DNA of 64,000 nt from positions 1-64,000 of the forward strand of contig JAQCCM010000006.1 of NCBI GenBank assembly GCA_027621175.1. Direction: 5' to 3'. Numbering within the stretch: position 1 is the first letter of the stretch; the number at the start of each line of letters is the position of its first letter. Origin of the DNA: Bacteroidota bacterium (GTDB taxonomy: Bacteria; Bacteroidota; Bacteroidia; Flavobacteriales; Flavobacteriaceae). A program made the translations under genes and the position numbers. Shown piece after piece: positions 33,974 to 43,030 of this stretch. A model generated the notes under the pieces. The model did no database searches. It worked only from the letters and a program-made list of their open reading frames with translations, and was not told the origin of the DNA.

Positions 33974-34007
33974 CACTATTTTTTTAAAAAAGGCTTCAGT
34001 TAAACTT

Positions 34008-34241
34008 CTAAGCTTCCACATTCACGACTTCCTGAATTTCGGGAGCGTATTTTTTAATGGTAAGTTCGACCCCTTGTTTTAAGGTCATTTGGTTTACGGA
34101 GCACCCCACGCAGGCGCCCATAAGTTGCACCTTGACGGTTTGACCCTCAACACCCAAAAGCGCAATGTCACCACCGTCAGATTTTAAAAAGGGTCTGATT
34201 TCCTCTAGAGCTTGTTCTATTCGTTGATTTAGGTCAGTCAT
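34008..34241 (-). CDS. NifU-like Fe-S scaffold protein
   Basis: The 77-residue product is the NifU C-terminal domain alone: SDGGDIALLGVEGQTVKVQLMGAC in parts and the cluster-binding CVGC (Cys44 and Cys47). Such proteins carry or assemble [4Fe-4S] clusters for target enzymes. It lies 3 nt downstream of the Mrp-type ATPase, another Fe-S carrier, which supports a shared role. Confidence 0.9.
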   Translation of the reverse strand: MTDLNQRIEQALEEIRPFLKSDGGDIALLGVEGQTVKVQLMGACVGCSVNQMTLKQGVELTIKKYAPEIQEVVNVEA

Positions 34242-34244
34242 AGC

Positions 34245-35387
34245 TTACTTTTTAGTAACAGCAGCGCAACCTGCCATTGTTGTTATTTTTATTGCCTCAG
34301 TAGGTGGCAAATGTTCGTTACGAGACACAACCTCTTGTACCACCGCTCTGGTCACTTTGGTTAAAGCATCGGAAACAGCCGTATTTTCTTGCATCGCCGC
34401 TGGACGTCCAATGTCCCCCGCCTCACGAATACTTTGCACCAAAGGGAGCTCTCCCAAAAATGGCACATCCAAGTCGGCCGCCAAATAACGTGCACCCGCT
34501 TTACCAAAGATATAATATTTGTTATTTGGAAGCTCCTCAGGAGTGAAATACGCCATATTCTCTATGACACCCAATACGGGCACTTGAATATTTTCTTGTT
34601 GGAACATCGCCACGCCCTTTTTTGCATCGGACAGCGCAACCGTTTGTGGAGTGCTTACCACCACTGCCCCAGTTATGGGTAACGACTGCATAATACTTAA
34701 ATGAATGTCGCCTGTGCCGGGAGGTAAGTCAATCAATAAAAAATCGAGTTCGCCCCAAGCGGCATCAAAAATCATTTGATTTAAGGCTTTGGCAGCCATA
34801 GGGCCACGCCAAATAACAGCTTGATCGGGTTTGGTGAAAAATCCAATGGATAACAATTTAACTCCGAAATTTTCTACAGGAACCATCTTAGATACTCCAT
34901 CGATGTTTTTTGCCAACGGTTTTTCGTTAGCCACATCAAACATCAATGGCATGGACGGCCCGTAAATATCTGCATCCAAAACGCCAACTTTAAAACCCAT
35001 ATTGGCTAATGAAACGGCCAGGTTTGCCGTAACAGTAGATTTTCCCACACCACCTTTTCCTGATGCAACCGCTACTATATTTTGAATTCCTGGAATAGGT
35101 TTCCCTTTAATGAGATTGGCATTTTGCTTTTTCTCGGGTGCATTAACCGTAATATTCACCTTGATTTTTGCCTTTTCATATACCTCATCATGAATGGCTT
35201 TCATCACAGAAACCTCTACTTTTTTCTTGGCTTGTAGTGCTGGATTGGTCATGACAATATCCACCACAACCTCATCCCCAAAAATATGGATATTTTTTAC
35301 CGCATCGGCTTCCATCAAATTTTTCCCATCACCTGGTAAACTAATGGATGTCAATGCCTGTTCGATGTCGGAGCGTGTAATTTTCAT
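34245..35387 (-). CDS. Mrp/ApbC-type Fe-S carrier ATPase
   Basis: A P-loop ATPase of the NBP35/Mrp family that inserts iron-sulfur clusters into apoproteins. The 380 residues have an N-terminal MIP18/DUF59 domain (about 5-85) and the ATPase domain, with the deviant Walker A GKGGVGKS at 110-117, VLDADIYGPSMP and LLIDLPPGTGD. I choose the ATG at 35387 (MKITRSDIE); the in-frame TTG 21 nt upstream lies in the -7 box at 35406-35413. It is paired with the NifU-like gene 3 nt downstream. Confidence 0.92.
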   Translation of the reverse strand: MKITRSDIEQALTSISLPGDGKNLMEADAVKNIHIFGDEVVVDIVMTNPALQAKKKVEVSVMKAIHDEVYEKAKIKVNITVNAPEKKQNANLIKGKPIPGIQNIVAVASGKGGVGKSTVTANLAVSLANMGFKVGVLDADIYGPSMPLMFDVANEKPLAKNIDGVSKMVPVENFGVKLLSIGFFTKPDQAVIWRGPMAAKALNQMIFDAAWGELDFLLIDLPPGTGDIHLSIMQSLPITGAVVVSTPQTVALSDAKKGVAMFQQENIQVPVLGVIENMAYFTPEELPNNKYYIFGKAGARYLAADLDVPFLGELPLVQSIREAGDIGRPAAMQENTAVSDALTKVTRAVVQEVVSRNEHLPPTEAIKITTMAGCAAVTKK

Positions 35388-35405
35388 TAAATCTAAATAA
35401 GAATA

Positions 35406-35413
35406 CAAATATA
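35406..35413 (-). promoter_or_regulatory. -7 element of the mrp-nifU unit
   Basis: TATATTTG on the minus strand, 18 nt before the ATG at 35387, predicts a leader of about a dozen bases. Confidence 0.5.
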
Positions 35414-35435
35414 GGGTATCGGGCTAACAAACCAC

Positions 35436-35759
35436 CTATTCGTTTGGATTCCATAGTACGGTATCAAAATCCTGAATTTGGTCATCAATAATGGTATGCC
35501 CTTCAGACTCTAAAAGTTGCTGCATGGTGTTTATACCACCAAAATGATGTTTGCCTGTAAGTACCCCGTTTCGATTAACCACACGGTGGGCAGGAACATC
35601 GCTCAACGGATGCGCAGCGTTCATGGCATAACCTACCGTTCTTGCGCTTCGTGCAGCACCCAACAAACGGGCAATAGCGCCGTAAGTAGTTACTTTACCA
35701 TAAGGCACTTGACGTACCACTTTGTAAACGCGCTCAAAAAAATCATGCGGCTGGGACAT
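35436..35759 (-). CDS. Alkyltransferase-like protein (MGMT fold without the active cysteine)
   Basis: A 107-residue DNA-binding domain of the O6-methylguanine methyltransferase family: FFERVYKVVRQVPYGKVTTYGAIA, then RSARTVGYAMNAA. The box that is PCHR in active enzymes is PAHR here (Pro56-Ala57-His58-Arg59), so methyl transfer is not possible. Such ATL proteins bind alkylated guanines and flag them for nucleotide excision repair. I start at the ATG at 35759, giving the usual ATL length; this overlaps trmB by 17 nt. An upstream in-frame ATG at 35924 would read far into trmB. Confidence 0.88.
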   Translation of the reverse strand: MSQPHDFFERVYKVVRQVPYGKVTTYGAIARLLGAARSARTVGYAMNAAHPLSDVPAHRVVNRNGVLTGKHHFGGINTMQQLLESEGHTIIDDQIQDFDTVLWNPNE

Positions 35760-36432
35760 CTGTAGGAAATGAAAATTTAAGATAGGTAATGGGAATTTCT
35801 TGTTCTCGGTATTGCTGCTCGTAGAACGTTTGAATAGCAATAACGTCTTCTGGGGCGTGAACATACTGATACACATCATGGTGTGCCATTTCGGGAGTAA
35901 TGCCCCAACCGTCCAATACGCCAAGCGTATAGCCGTGTAAAAAAGCAGAATCGGTTTTTAAGTGCACTACGCCTTGAGGCTTTAGCACTTGCTGATAACG
36001 ACGTAAAAAAGCGGGGTTTGTCAATCGGTGGTGGGTGCGTTTAAATTTATATTGCGGATCAGGGAACGTAATCCAAATTTCTGTGACTTCATCTTTAGCA
36101 AAAACATATTCCAAAAGTTCAATTTGAGTGCGAATAAAAGCTACATTTTGTAAGTTTTCTTCTAGTGCTGTTTTGGCACCGCGCCAAAATCGCGCGCCTT
36201 TAATGTCAATACCAATAAAGTTTACGTTTGGATTTTTACGCGCTAATCCAACCGTATATTCGCCTTTTCCGCAACCAAGTTCTAAGACTATAGGGTTACT
36301 GTTACCAAAATAGGTTTCCCAAGTGCCTCTATGAGAAAATTTTACAGACAACAACTCCTCACGAGTAGGCTGTATCACATTTGCAAATGACTCGTTTTCT
36401 TTAAAACGTTTTAATTTATTTTTACTTCCCAA
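35743..36432 (-). CDS. trmB: tRNA (guanine-N7)-methyltransferase
   Basis: It methylates G46 in the variable loop of tRNAs with S-adenosylmethionine. The 229 residues show the SAM-binding VLELGCGKGEYTVGLA (about 48-63), FIGIDIKGARFWRGA, and the family signature IWITFPDPQYKFKRTHHRL. Length and motif order are normal. The 3' end overlaps the ATL gene by 17 nt. It follows the histidine kinase gene after 9 nt, so it may share that transcript. Confidence 0.93.
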   Translation of the reverse strand: MGSKNKLKRFKENESFANVIQPTREELLSVKFSHRGTWETYFGNSNPIVLELGCGKGEYTVGLARKNPNVNFIGIDIKGARFWRGAKTALEENLQNVAFIRTQIELLEYVFAKDEVTEIWITFPDPQYKFKRTHHRLTNPAFLRRYQQVLKPQGVVHLKTDSAFLHGYTLGVLDGWGITPEMAHHDVYQYVHAPEDVIAIQTFYEQQYREQEIPITYLKFSFPTDVPAA

Positions 36433-36441
36433 AATATACTA

Positions 36442-37509
36442 TTAAGCAGTGGCTTCCCCTTTATCTAAGGTAAAAGAAAATTCAGAGCCGATTTCTGGCT
36501 GGCTCTCTAAAAAAATTTGTTCGCCATGCGCTTCAATTATATGTTTCACAATAGCAAGTCCCAATCCTGAACCACCCATCTTGCGGTTGCCACTTTTATC
36601 GACTCGGTAGAAACGTTCAAAAAGTCGTGGTAAATGCACTTCTTCTATACCTTCTCCGTTGTCACGGATACGAATTATAACTTTATTCTCATATATTGGT
36701 TGAATACTGACCTCCGTTGTGCCTTTAATTTTTCCATATTTGATGGAATTCATAATTAAGTTTGTCAACACTTGCTGCACCCGTTCCCTATCTGCATAAA
36801 CTGTAATAGGATCTTCATATCTCTTATCAAATTCTAAATTAATACTTGATTTAGAAGCCTCCATTTCAAGCATGTCAAATACACTTTGTATCAAGTCAAT
36901 AATATCAAAATAATAAAAATCTAACTCTGTATTTCCTTTTTCTAGACTGGTTAGTAGATCCAAGTCTTTTACAATAAATGTTAAACGCTCAACGCCTTTA
37001 CTAGCACGTAACAAATATTTTCTATTTACATTTTTATCATTCATAGCGCCGTCCAAAAGGGTTAAAATATACCCTTGGACAGTGAATAACGGAGTCTTTA
37101 ATTCATGTGCAATGTTACCTAAAAATTCACGCCTAAAAGCAGCTTGATCTTTTAGACTATCAATCTCAACACTTCTATTTAGAGCAATCTGCTTTACATT
37201 ATTCAATAGCGAATCCACGTCATTGGTAATAAGAATATCGTTCATCTCACCACCAAAGTTGGGTTCTAAATCTTTATAGAATTGTTTAATTTGCTTGTAA
37301 ATATAATTTTCAATGCGAAAATTAAAAACAATAAAACAAACCGAGAATATAAATATAACAGATAAACCTAAGGGAATAATGTTGGTTTTACTAAAAGGGT
37401 TTTCGTCTGTATAAAAGAATAGCAGCAGTGCGTTAATCAGTATAACAAAAATAGTGATGAGAAGAGATAGAGTTAACGAAAATCGATAAACTTTACGTGG
37501 ATTTTTCAT
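36442..37509 (-). CDS. PhoR-like sensor histidine kinase
   Basis: The 355 residues have two membrane segments (about 13-32 and 43-63) with only a short periplasmic loop, a helical linker, a HisKA domain with His135 in NIAHELKTPLF and a HATPase domain (LTNLIMNSIKYGK, RDNGEGIEEVHLPRLFERFYR, GGSGLGLAIVKHII). The partner response regulator is 1 nt upstream. The layout resembles PhoR of the phosphate regulon, but no pst or pho genes are near, so the signal remains open. Confidence 0.88.
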   Translation of the reverse strand: MKNPRKVYRFSLTLSLLITIFVILINALLLFFYTDENPFSKTNIIPLGLSVIFIFSVCFIVFNFRIENYIYKQIKQFYKDLEPNFGGEMNDILITNDVDSLLNNVKQIALNRSVEIDSLKDQAAFRREFLGNIAHELKTPLFTVQGYILTLLDGAMNDKNVNRKYLLRASKGVERLTFIVKDLDLLTSLEKGNTELDFYYFDIIDLIQSVFDMLEMEASKSSINLEFDKRYEDPITVYADRERVQQVLTNLIMNSIKYGKIKGTTEVSIQPIYENKVIIRIRDNGEGIEEVHLPRLFERFYRVDKSGNRKMGGSGLGLAIVKHIIEAHGEQIFLESQPEIGSEFSFTLDKGEATA

Positions 37510-37510
37510 A

Positions 37511-38194
37511 TTACACCACGTATTTATACCCTACTCCTTTAACTGTTTTAAAGTGTTTATCTCCAATTTTTTCTCGAAGTTTCCTAATGTGAACATCAAT
37601 TGTTCTGCCGCCTACAACAACCTCGTTTCCCCAAACACGATTAAGAATTTCTTCGCGTTCAAAAACCTTTTTTGGTTTTGATGCCAAAAGCGAGAGTAAT
37701 TCAAACTCCTTACGTGGTAAAAATATAGCTTCGCCTTTATAAATGACTTTATATTCCTCTCTGTTTATGGTCAAATCGCCAACCTCCACAACATCACTTT
37801 TTGGCTCATCTGAATTAAAGCGTCGAAAGATTGCTTTAATTTTACTGACTAAAACTTTGGGCTTAATGGGTTTGGTGATGTAATCATCAGCTCCTGCTTC
37901 AAGACCTGCGACTTGCGAATAATCTTCGCTGCGAGCTGTTAGAAATACAATTGCCAAATGGGGTAAATTAGACTTTTTTCGAAGTTGTTCACACGTTTCA
38001 ATACCATCCATTTCGGGCATCATCACATCTAACAACACCAAATGAGGTTTCCAGTCAGCAGATATTTTTAAAGCCTCAATACCGTTTTTTGCTTTTTCAA
38101 CCTGATACCCTTCAGCAGTTAAGTTATAGTCTAAAATTTCTAAGATATCTGGCTCATCATCAACGAGTAAAATGCGTGTGTGCTTTTTTTTCAT
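37511..38194 (-). CDS. OmpR/PhoB-family response regulator
   Basis: The 227 residues comprise a receiver domain (about 5-120) with the phosphorylatable Asp56 in LLDVMMPEMDG, acidic Asp12 and Asp13, and the lysine of ITKPIKPK, followed by a winged-helix DNA-binding domain (about 132-227, RKEFELLSLLASKPKKVFEREEIL, GRTIDVHIRKLREKIG). It is transcribed with the histidine kinase (1 nt apart). Confidence 0.93.
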   Translation of the reverse strand: MKKKHTRILLVDDEPDILEILDYNLTAEGYQVEKAKNGIEALKISADWKPHLVLLDVMMPEMDGIETCEQLRKKSNLPHLAIVFLTARSEDYSQVAGLEAGADDYITKPIKPKVLVSKIKAIFRRFNSDEPKSDVVEVGDLTINREEYKVIYKGEAIFLPRKEFELLSLLASKPKKVFEREEILNRVWGNEVVVGGRTIDVHIRKLREKIGDKHFKTVKGVGYKYVV

Positions 38195-38282
38195 GTTATG
38201 GCGTTGCTACCCCAAAAATAAAAAAATACAGATAGCTTTTATCATTCCAATATTAAAAAATCATCAATACATTTGAACAGTG

Positions 38283-39218
38283 ATGATTTCTATCGAAAAA
38301 CAAGCGTTGGCACTTTTTGCCTATCAATACCATAATAACGGTGTTTATCGTTCCTATTGCGACTTGATAAACGTCTGTCCTTCTGATGTACAAAAACTTA
38401 TAGACATCCCTTTCCTCCCTATTGAATTGTTCAAATCGCACCGTATAAGCTGTACAGAAAAGACCGAAATGATTTTTGAAAGCTCTGGAACGGGTGGTCC
38501 AGTTAGTCAGCATCATGTGGCATCACTCGATGACTACAAACAGAGTTTTAATTCCGGGTTTTCAGAATTTTACGGAGCAGCGTCAGATTACCATATTTTA
38601 GCCCTTTTACCTGGCTATATTGAACGACCAAATGCGTCATTGGTTTTTATGTGCGCTGATTTGATTCAACAGGCAAAACCTAAACATAGCGGGTTTTACT
38701 TGGATCAATTTGAGGAGTTGCAACGTGTACTTGTCGAATTAGACCAAGAAAAGCAAAAAACACTGCTTATAGGGGTAAGCTTTGCCTTACTGGATTTTTG
38801 TGAGGCTTTTCCATTGCAACTTCAACATACCACTGTTATGGAGACCGGTGGCATGAAAGGAAGACGAAAAGAATTCATTAGAAAAGAATTACACGAAAAA
38901 CTCCAAAAAGGGTTTGGCGTTGATAGCATTCACAGTGAATATGGAATGACCGAATTGCTTTCCCAAGCCTACTCCAAAGGGAATGGAGTTTTTAAGGCTT
39001 CTTCAAGTATGCTTGTTTTTATACGCGATGTTCACGATCCAAAAAAAGTGTCTCCGACAGGAACTGGGGGGCTAAATATTATTGACCTATCTAACAAAGA
39101 ATCCTGTGCTTTTATCGCCACACAAGATTTAGGTAAATGCTATGAAAACGACACATTCGAAGTGCTTGGTCGTTTTGATGGATCAGATGTTCGTGGGTGT
39201 TCGCTTATGACGGCGTAA
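38283..39218 (+). CDS. LuxE-like acyl-protein synthetase/acyltransferase domain protein
   Basis: The 311 residues belong to the adenylate-forming LuxE/acyl-transferase group: [14 protein letters not shown], then the serine- and glycine-rich phosphate loop [28 protein letters not shown] as the acyl-adenylate motif, and [15 protein letters not shown] at the end. It probably activates a carboxylic acid with ATP for transfer to a protein. The start is the ATG at 38283, three bases inside a GTG; a TACATTTG -7 box at 38268-38275 lies close by. The tail overlaps tyrS by 14 nt. The acid and acceptor are unknown. Confidence 0.8.
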   Translation: MISIEKQALALFAYQYHNNGVYRSYCDLINVCPSDVQKLIDIPFLPIELFKSHRISCTEKTEMIFESSGTGGPVSQHHVASLDDYKQSFNSGFSEFYGAASDYHILALLPGYIERPNASLVFMCADLIQQAKPKHSGFYLDQFEELQRVLVELDQEKQKTLLIGVSFALLDFCEAFPLQLQHTTVMETGGMKGRRKEFIRKELHEKLQKGFGVDSIHSEYGMTELLSQAYSKGNGVFKASSSMLVFIRDVHDPKKVSPTGTGGLNIIDLSNKESCAFIATQDLGKCYENDTFEVLGRFDGSDVRGCSLMTA

Positions 39219-40506
39219 CCACCAACAAAAAATAGTTTTTCTTACCGCGTTGCAACAACACATAGCCATCACAAATCATATCTGTTAGTGTGATTTTTTT
39301 AGCTTCAGTTACCCTTTCTTTATTAACCGATATTGAATTTTCTTTAAGTGCTCTTCTCGCCTCCCCATTTGATTTTAAAAAGCCTGTAGTTTCTGCCAGT
39401 GCCTCTACGATAGAAAGCCCATCACCGGCAAGTAAATCAGCTGACACTTGCGCTTGCGGAACGCCATCAAATAAATCTAAAAGGGTTTGTGCGTCTAGAG
39501 ATTTTAGGGTTTCCGTGGTGGCCTTCCCAAACAAAATTTGCGCTGCTTGTTCCGCACGAGTTACATCAACCGCACTGTGCACCATAGTAGTCACTTCCTG
39601 TGCTAGTATACGCTGTAACTGACGTTGATGAGGTGCTTCACGATGCGTTGCTATTAGCGCATCGATTTCGTCTTTAGATAAAAACGTAAAGATCTTGATG
39701 TATTTCTCGGCATCCTCATCGGAAGCATTTAGCCAATACTGATAAAACTTATACGGCGATGTTTTCTTTCGGTCTAACCACACATTTCCGCTTTCTGTTT
39801 TTCCAAATTTGGTGCCGTCGGCTTTGGTAATCAGTGGGCATGTTAATGCATATGCCTTGCCAGCGAGTTTTCTTCTAATCAACTCTGTACCCGTAGTAAT
39901 ATTTCCCCATTGGTCACTACCGCCCATTTGCAACAAACAATTGTGATGTTGGTATAAATACAAAAAATCATATCCTTGAATAAGCTGATAGGTGAATTCG
40001 GTAAACGACATCCCTTCTTTGGCATCGGCGCCAAGGCGCTTTTTGACAGAATCTTTAGCCATCATATAGTTCACCGTAAGGTGCTTTCCAATATCACGGG
40101 CAAAATCAATCAAGCTGAACGACTGCATCCAATCGTAATTATTCACCATTACGGCACCATTTTCTTTGGTGCTGTCAAAATCCAAAAATTTGGCAAGTTG
40201 ATTCTCCAAACCTGCACAATTGCGTTCTAATGTTTCGTTGTCTAACAAATTGCGTTCTGCAGATTTTCCTGACGGATCGCCAATCATACCTGTAGCACCA
40301 CCCACAAGCGCATAGGGCTTATGTCCATAACGTTGAAAATGCATCAAAATCATGATTTGAACCAAACTCCCAATATGCAACGAATCTGCCGTGGGATCAA
40401 AACCGATATATCCCGCAGTCATACCCTTAGAAAGCGTTTCGGCAGTTTCGGGCATGATGTCATGCACCATACCACGCCATGTTAGTTCTTCAACAAATGA
40501 TGCCAT
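39205..40506 (-). CDS. tyrS: Tyrosyl-tRNA synthetase
   Basis: It charges tRNA-Tyr. The 433 residues show the class I signature as [11 protein letters not shown], the tyrosine pocket [24 protein letters not shown] in parts, the KMSKS equivalent [11 protein letters not shown], and a C-terminal S4 domain (about 360-425, [17 protein letters not shown]). This is the bacterial TyrS type of normal length. The gene is convergent with the LuxE-like gene, with a 14-nt overlap, and has its own promoter. Confidence 0.96.
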   Translation of the reverse strand: MASFVEELTWRGMVHDIMPETAETLSKGMTAGYIGFDPTADSLHIGSLVQIMILMHFQRYGHKPYALVGGATGMIGDPSGKSAERNLLDNETLERNCAGLENQLAKFLDFDSTKENGAVMVNNYDWMQSFSLIDFARDIGKHLTVNYMMAKDSVKKRLGADAKEGMSFTEFTYQLIQGYDFLYLYQHHNCLLQMGGSDQWGNITTGTELIRRKLAGKAYALTCPLITKADGTKFGKTESGNVWLDRKKTSPYKFYQYWLNASDEDAEKYIKIFTFLSKDEIDALIATHREAPHQRQLQRILAQEVTTMVHSAVDVTRAEQAAQILFGKATTETLKSLDAQTLLDLFDGVPQAQVSADLLAGDGLSIVEALAETTGFLKSNGEARRALKENSISVNKERVTEAKKITLTDMICDGYVLLQRGKKNYFLLVVTPS

Positions 40507-40520
40507 AAATATTGTTTTAG

Positions 40521-40549
40521 CAAATATAATCCTCTACAAATGAACCCAA
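40521..40549 (-). promoter_or_regulatory. Promoter of tyrS
   Basis: On the minus strand: TTG (40549-40547), an 18-nt spacer, and TATATTTG (40528-40521), 15 nt before the start codon. Confidence 0.65.
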
Positions 40550-40563
40550 AAGCGTATGTAACA

Positions 40564-40911
40564 TTATTCTATACGTAATGGCTTTTTCAATTCATACAAA
40601 GTATCTTGTACTTGTAATTGTTCCAGTTGTGCTTTCACTGATTCAAAGATTTTTGTATATAATTTGGGTTTAGATGCGTAGTAAACATTGCTTTGCGAAA
40701 AAATTGTACTGTCAATTTTATGAAAAGAAAACAGCGAGTCCGTTGACACAAAATTATCCTTAGCGTAGCTTGACGATGCGCTAATTAATGCCAGATCAAC
40801 ATGAAAGTCAATCATTTGATCTGAAGTCATCAACACTTCTGGCTTGGCAATACGGTCCTGGGCACATGCGGCTAAGATCAATAAAATAAACATCAAAAAA
40901 AACTGTCTCAT
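40564..40911 (-). CDS. DUF4296 lipoprotein
   Basis: A 115-residue lipoprotein (lipobox LAAC, Cys16) with the DUF4296 helical pattern: LMTSDQMIDFHVDLALISA, YVSTDSLF-like FVSTDSLFSFHKIDSTIFSQSNVYYASKP. Function is unknown. In flavobacteria it is commonly found behind pyrC, as here: its ATG overlaps the dihydroorotase stop by 4 nt. Confidence 0.82.
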   Translation of the reverse strand: MRQFFLMFILLILAACAQDRIAKPEVLMTSDQMIDFHVDLALISASSSYAKDNFVSTDSLFSFHKIDSTIFSQSNVYYASKPKLYTKIFESVKAQLEQLQVQDTLYELKKPLRIE

Positions 40912-42245
40912 CTAGCAAAAGTAAGTGGTTTTGCATTTGGTGTTTCAGCAAAATTACCCTGATTATACAATATCTTTCCATTAATAATGGTGTGCGTAAC
41001 CGCACCACGTAAAGTAGTACCTTCTAGTGGTGACCATCCACACTTATACAAAACATTTTCACGGGTGACTGTTTGAGATTTGTTGGTGTCAACCAATACC
41101 AAATCAGCAAAATAACCTTCGCGTACATAGCCTCGGTCTTCAATATCAAACAAGATAGCGGGGTTGTGACACATTTTTTCAACGACTTTCTCTAATGTTA
41201 TTTTTCCCTGCTGCACACATTCTAAAAGTACGGGAAGCGCATGTTGAACCATAGGGCCACCAGATGGAGCTTTGGTATATACTTGTGATTTCTCCTCCAA
41301 GGTGTGTGGCGCATGATCGGTAGCTATAATATCAATACGATCATCGTTTAGGGCTTCCCATAATCCGTCGCGGTCGTGTGCTGTTTTAACTGCAGGATTC
41401 CATTTTATATGTGTTCCTTTTTTGGCATAGTCTTCATCTGAAAACCACAAATGATGAATGCAAACCTCGGAGGTAATTTGCTTTTTTTCTAAGGGCAATT
41501 CATTTGAAAATAATGCGGTCTCTTTTGCCGTAGATAAATGAAACACATGAAGTCGAGCTCCTGTTTTTTTGGCCAAAGCAATGGCTTTTGAAGACGACAA
41601 ATAACACGCATCCTCTGAACGAATATCAGGGTGGTGTGCTATGGGAATAGCATCGCCATACTTTAATTTATATGCAGCCAAATTGGTTTTAATGGTCTGC
41701 TCGTCTTCGCAATGCACAGCAATTGGAAGCTTAAATGCAGCAAATATTTCTTTGAGTGTATTGGGGTCATCAACAAGCATATTCCCTGTGGAAGAACCTA
41801 AAAAAAGTTTAAGCGCAGGTGTTGTTTTTGGATCAATGGCTTTAATCTGCTCTAAATTGTCATTGGTTCCGCCAAACATAAATCCATAATTCGCCCAAGA
41901 AGTTTCTGCAGCCACAGCCAATTTATTAGCAAAGGCATCGGCATTAGTGGTTTGGGGATTGGTGTTTGGCATTTCAAAATAAGAAGTAATACCTCCCGCC
42001 ACACAAGCTTTGGATTCTGTGGCGATGGTTGCCTTGTGCGTAAGCCCTGGCTCGCGGAAATGAACTTGATCATCAATACATCCAGGCAACAAATGTTTCC
42101 CATGTGCATCTATCACTTCCATATCTTGAGATACTGTGATGGTTGGTGCTATTTTGGATATGCGTTCTCCTTCAATCAGCACGTCTAATGGTACTATCTT
42201 ACTTTCGTTGACAACCGCTGCACCGCGAATGAGTAATTTATTCAT
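40908..42245 (-). CDS. pyrC: Dihydroorotase
   Basis: It closes the pyrimidine ring, converting carbamoyl aspartate to dihydroorotate. The 445 residues show the amidohydrolase features: the metal-binding DDQVHFREPG near 60, MPNTNPQT, IAVHCEDE, HVFHLSTAKE, and IIATDHAPHTLEEK with the catalytic aspartate. Class I dihydroorotases usually carry DxHxH at the first motif; here it is DQVHFRE, the form often annotated in Bacteroidota. It overlaps DUF4296 by 4 nt and follows the mannosyltransferase-like gene by 3 nt. Confidence 0.88.
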   Translation of the reverse strand: MNKLLIRGAAVVNESKIVPLDVLIEGERISKIAPTITVSQDMEVIDAHGKHLLPGCIDDQVHFREPGLTHKATIATESKACVAGGITSYFEMPNTNPQTTNADAFANKLAVAAETSWANYGFMFGGTNDNLEQIKAIDPKTTPALKLFLGSSTGNMLVDDPNTLKEIFAAFKLPIAVHCEDEQTIKTNLAAYKLKYGDAIPIAHHPDIRSEDACYLSSSKAIALAKKTGARLHVFHLSTAKETALFSNELPLEKKQITSEVCIHHLWFSDEDYAKKGTHIKWNPAVKTAHDRDGLWEALNDDRIDIIATDHAPHTLEEKSQVYTKAPSGGPMVQHALPVLLECVQQGKITLEKVVEKMCHNPAILFDIEDRGYVREGYFADLVLVDTNKSQTVTRENVLYKCGWSPLEGTTLRGAVTHTIINGKILYNQGNFAETPNAKPLTFAR

Positions 42246-42248
42246 GTT

Positions 42249-42968
42249 TTAATTTTTAAAAATGCTCCGCCATTTCATTGCTACAATCCCAAAAACAGCT
42301 TCAGAGATAATAGAACTGTTCATTTTTGAATCTCCTTTGGTTCGGTCTGTAAAAATAATAGGGAATTCGGCAATACGGAAACCTTTTTTCCACGCCCAAA
42401 ATTTAAGCGCAATTTGAAAGGCATATCCTTTAAATCGAATATCTTCTAAATCCAATGCACGCAGTGCATCTGACTGATATCCCACGTATCCTGCAGTGGG
42501 ATCTGTTACAGGAAGCCCGGTAATTATTCGCACATAGAGCGAGGCACCAACTGACAACATGATACGTACGAAGGGCCATTGGCGGACACGAATTCCTTTT
42601 TTATAGCGAGAACCAACGACAAGGTCTGCTTTATTTTGTTTAAGGATTTCAAGCATAGGCACCAGTGCTTCTGGCGGATGTGAAAAATCGGCGTCCATTT
42701 CAAAAACATAACTATACCCTCTCTCAAGCGCCCATTTAAACCCGTGTACATAGGCGGGACCAAGCCCTTCCTTTTTGTTTCGTAGAGCGAGCTGCACTTG
42801 AGAATAACGATTACTCAAGTCTTGCACAAGTGCTGCTGTTCCATCTGGTGAATTATCATCTACAACTAAAATATCCGTGGCAATGGGCAACGCCAAAACC
42901 GCCTCAATAATGGATTGAATATTTTCTACCTCATTGTAGGTAGGAATAACAATTACAACTGGATTCAT
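42249..42968 (-). CDS. Polyprenol-phosphate mannosyltransferase-like glycosyltransferase
   Basis: A 239-residue family 2 glycosyltransferase of the DPM1 type, which moves mannose or a related sugar from a nucleotide donor to a lipid phosphate. Motifs are VIPTYNEVENI, VVDDNSPDGTA, FEMDADFSHPPEAL (DxD), DPTAGYVGYQ and FKGYAFQIALKFWAWK. It has no C-terminal membrane segments, as in DPM1-like enzymes. The first gene of the unit with pyrC and DUF4296. Confidence 0.87.
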   Translation of the reverse strand: MNPVVIVIPTYNEVENIQSIIEAVLALPIATDILVVDDNSPDGTAALVQDLSNRYSQVQLALRNKKEGLGPAYVHGFKWALERGYSYVFEMDADFSHPPEALVPMLEILKQNKADLVVGSRYKKGIRVRQWPFVRIMLSVGASLYVRIITGLPVTDPTAGYVGYQSDALRALDLEDIRFKGYAFQIALKFWAWKKGFRIAEFPIIFTDRTKGDSKMNSSIISEAVFGIVAMKWRSIFKN

Positions 42969-43030
42969 CAGCAGCTAAAATACGTATTTAAATGTGTGAG
43001 TCCACCGCAAAAAATGGATACTTTTGTTGC

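Noticed and set aside
36442-38194. Calling the two-component pair phoR/phoB
   Set aside because: Similarity is at the family level only; no phosphate-transport genes or Pho-box-like repeats are nearby.
38283-39218. Bioluminescence gene
   Set aside because: Only a LuxE-like domain is present. No luciferase or LuxC/LuxD genes are in the window, and the family is broader than bioluminescence.
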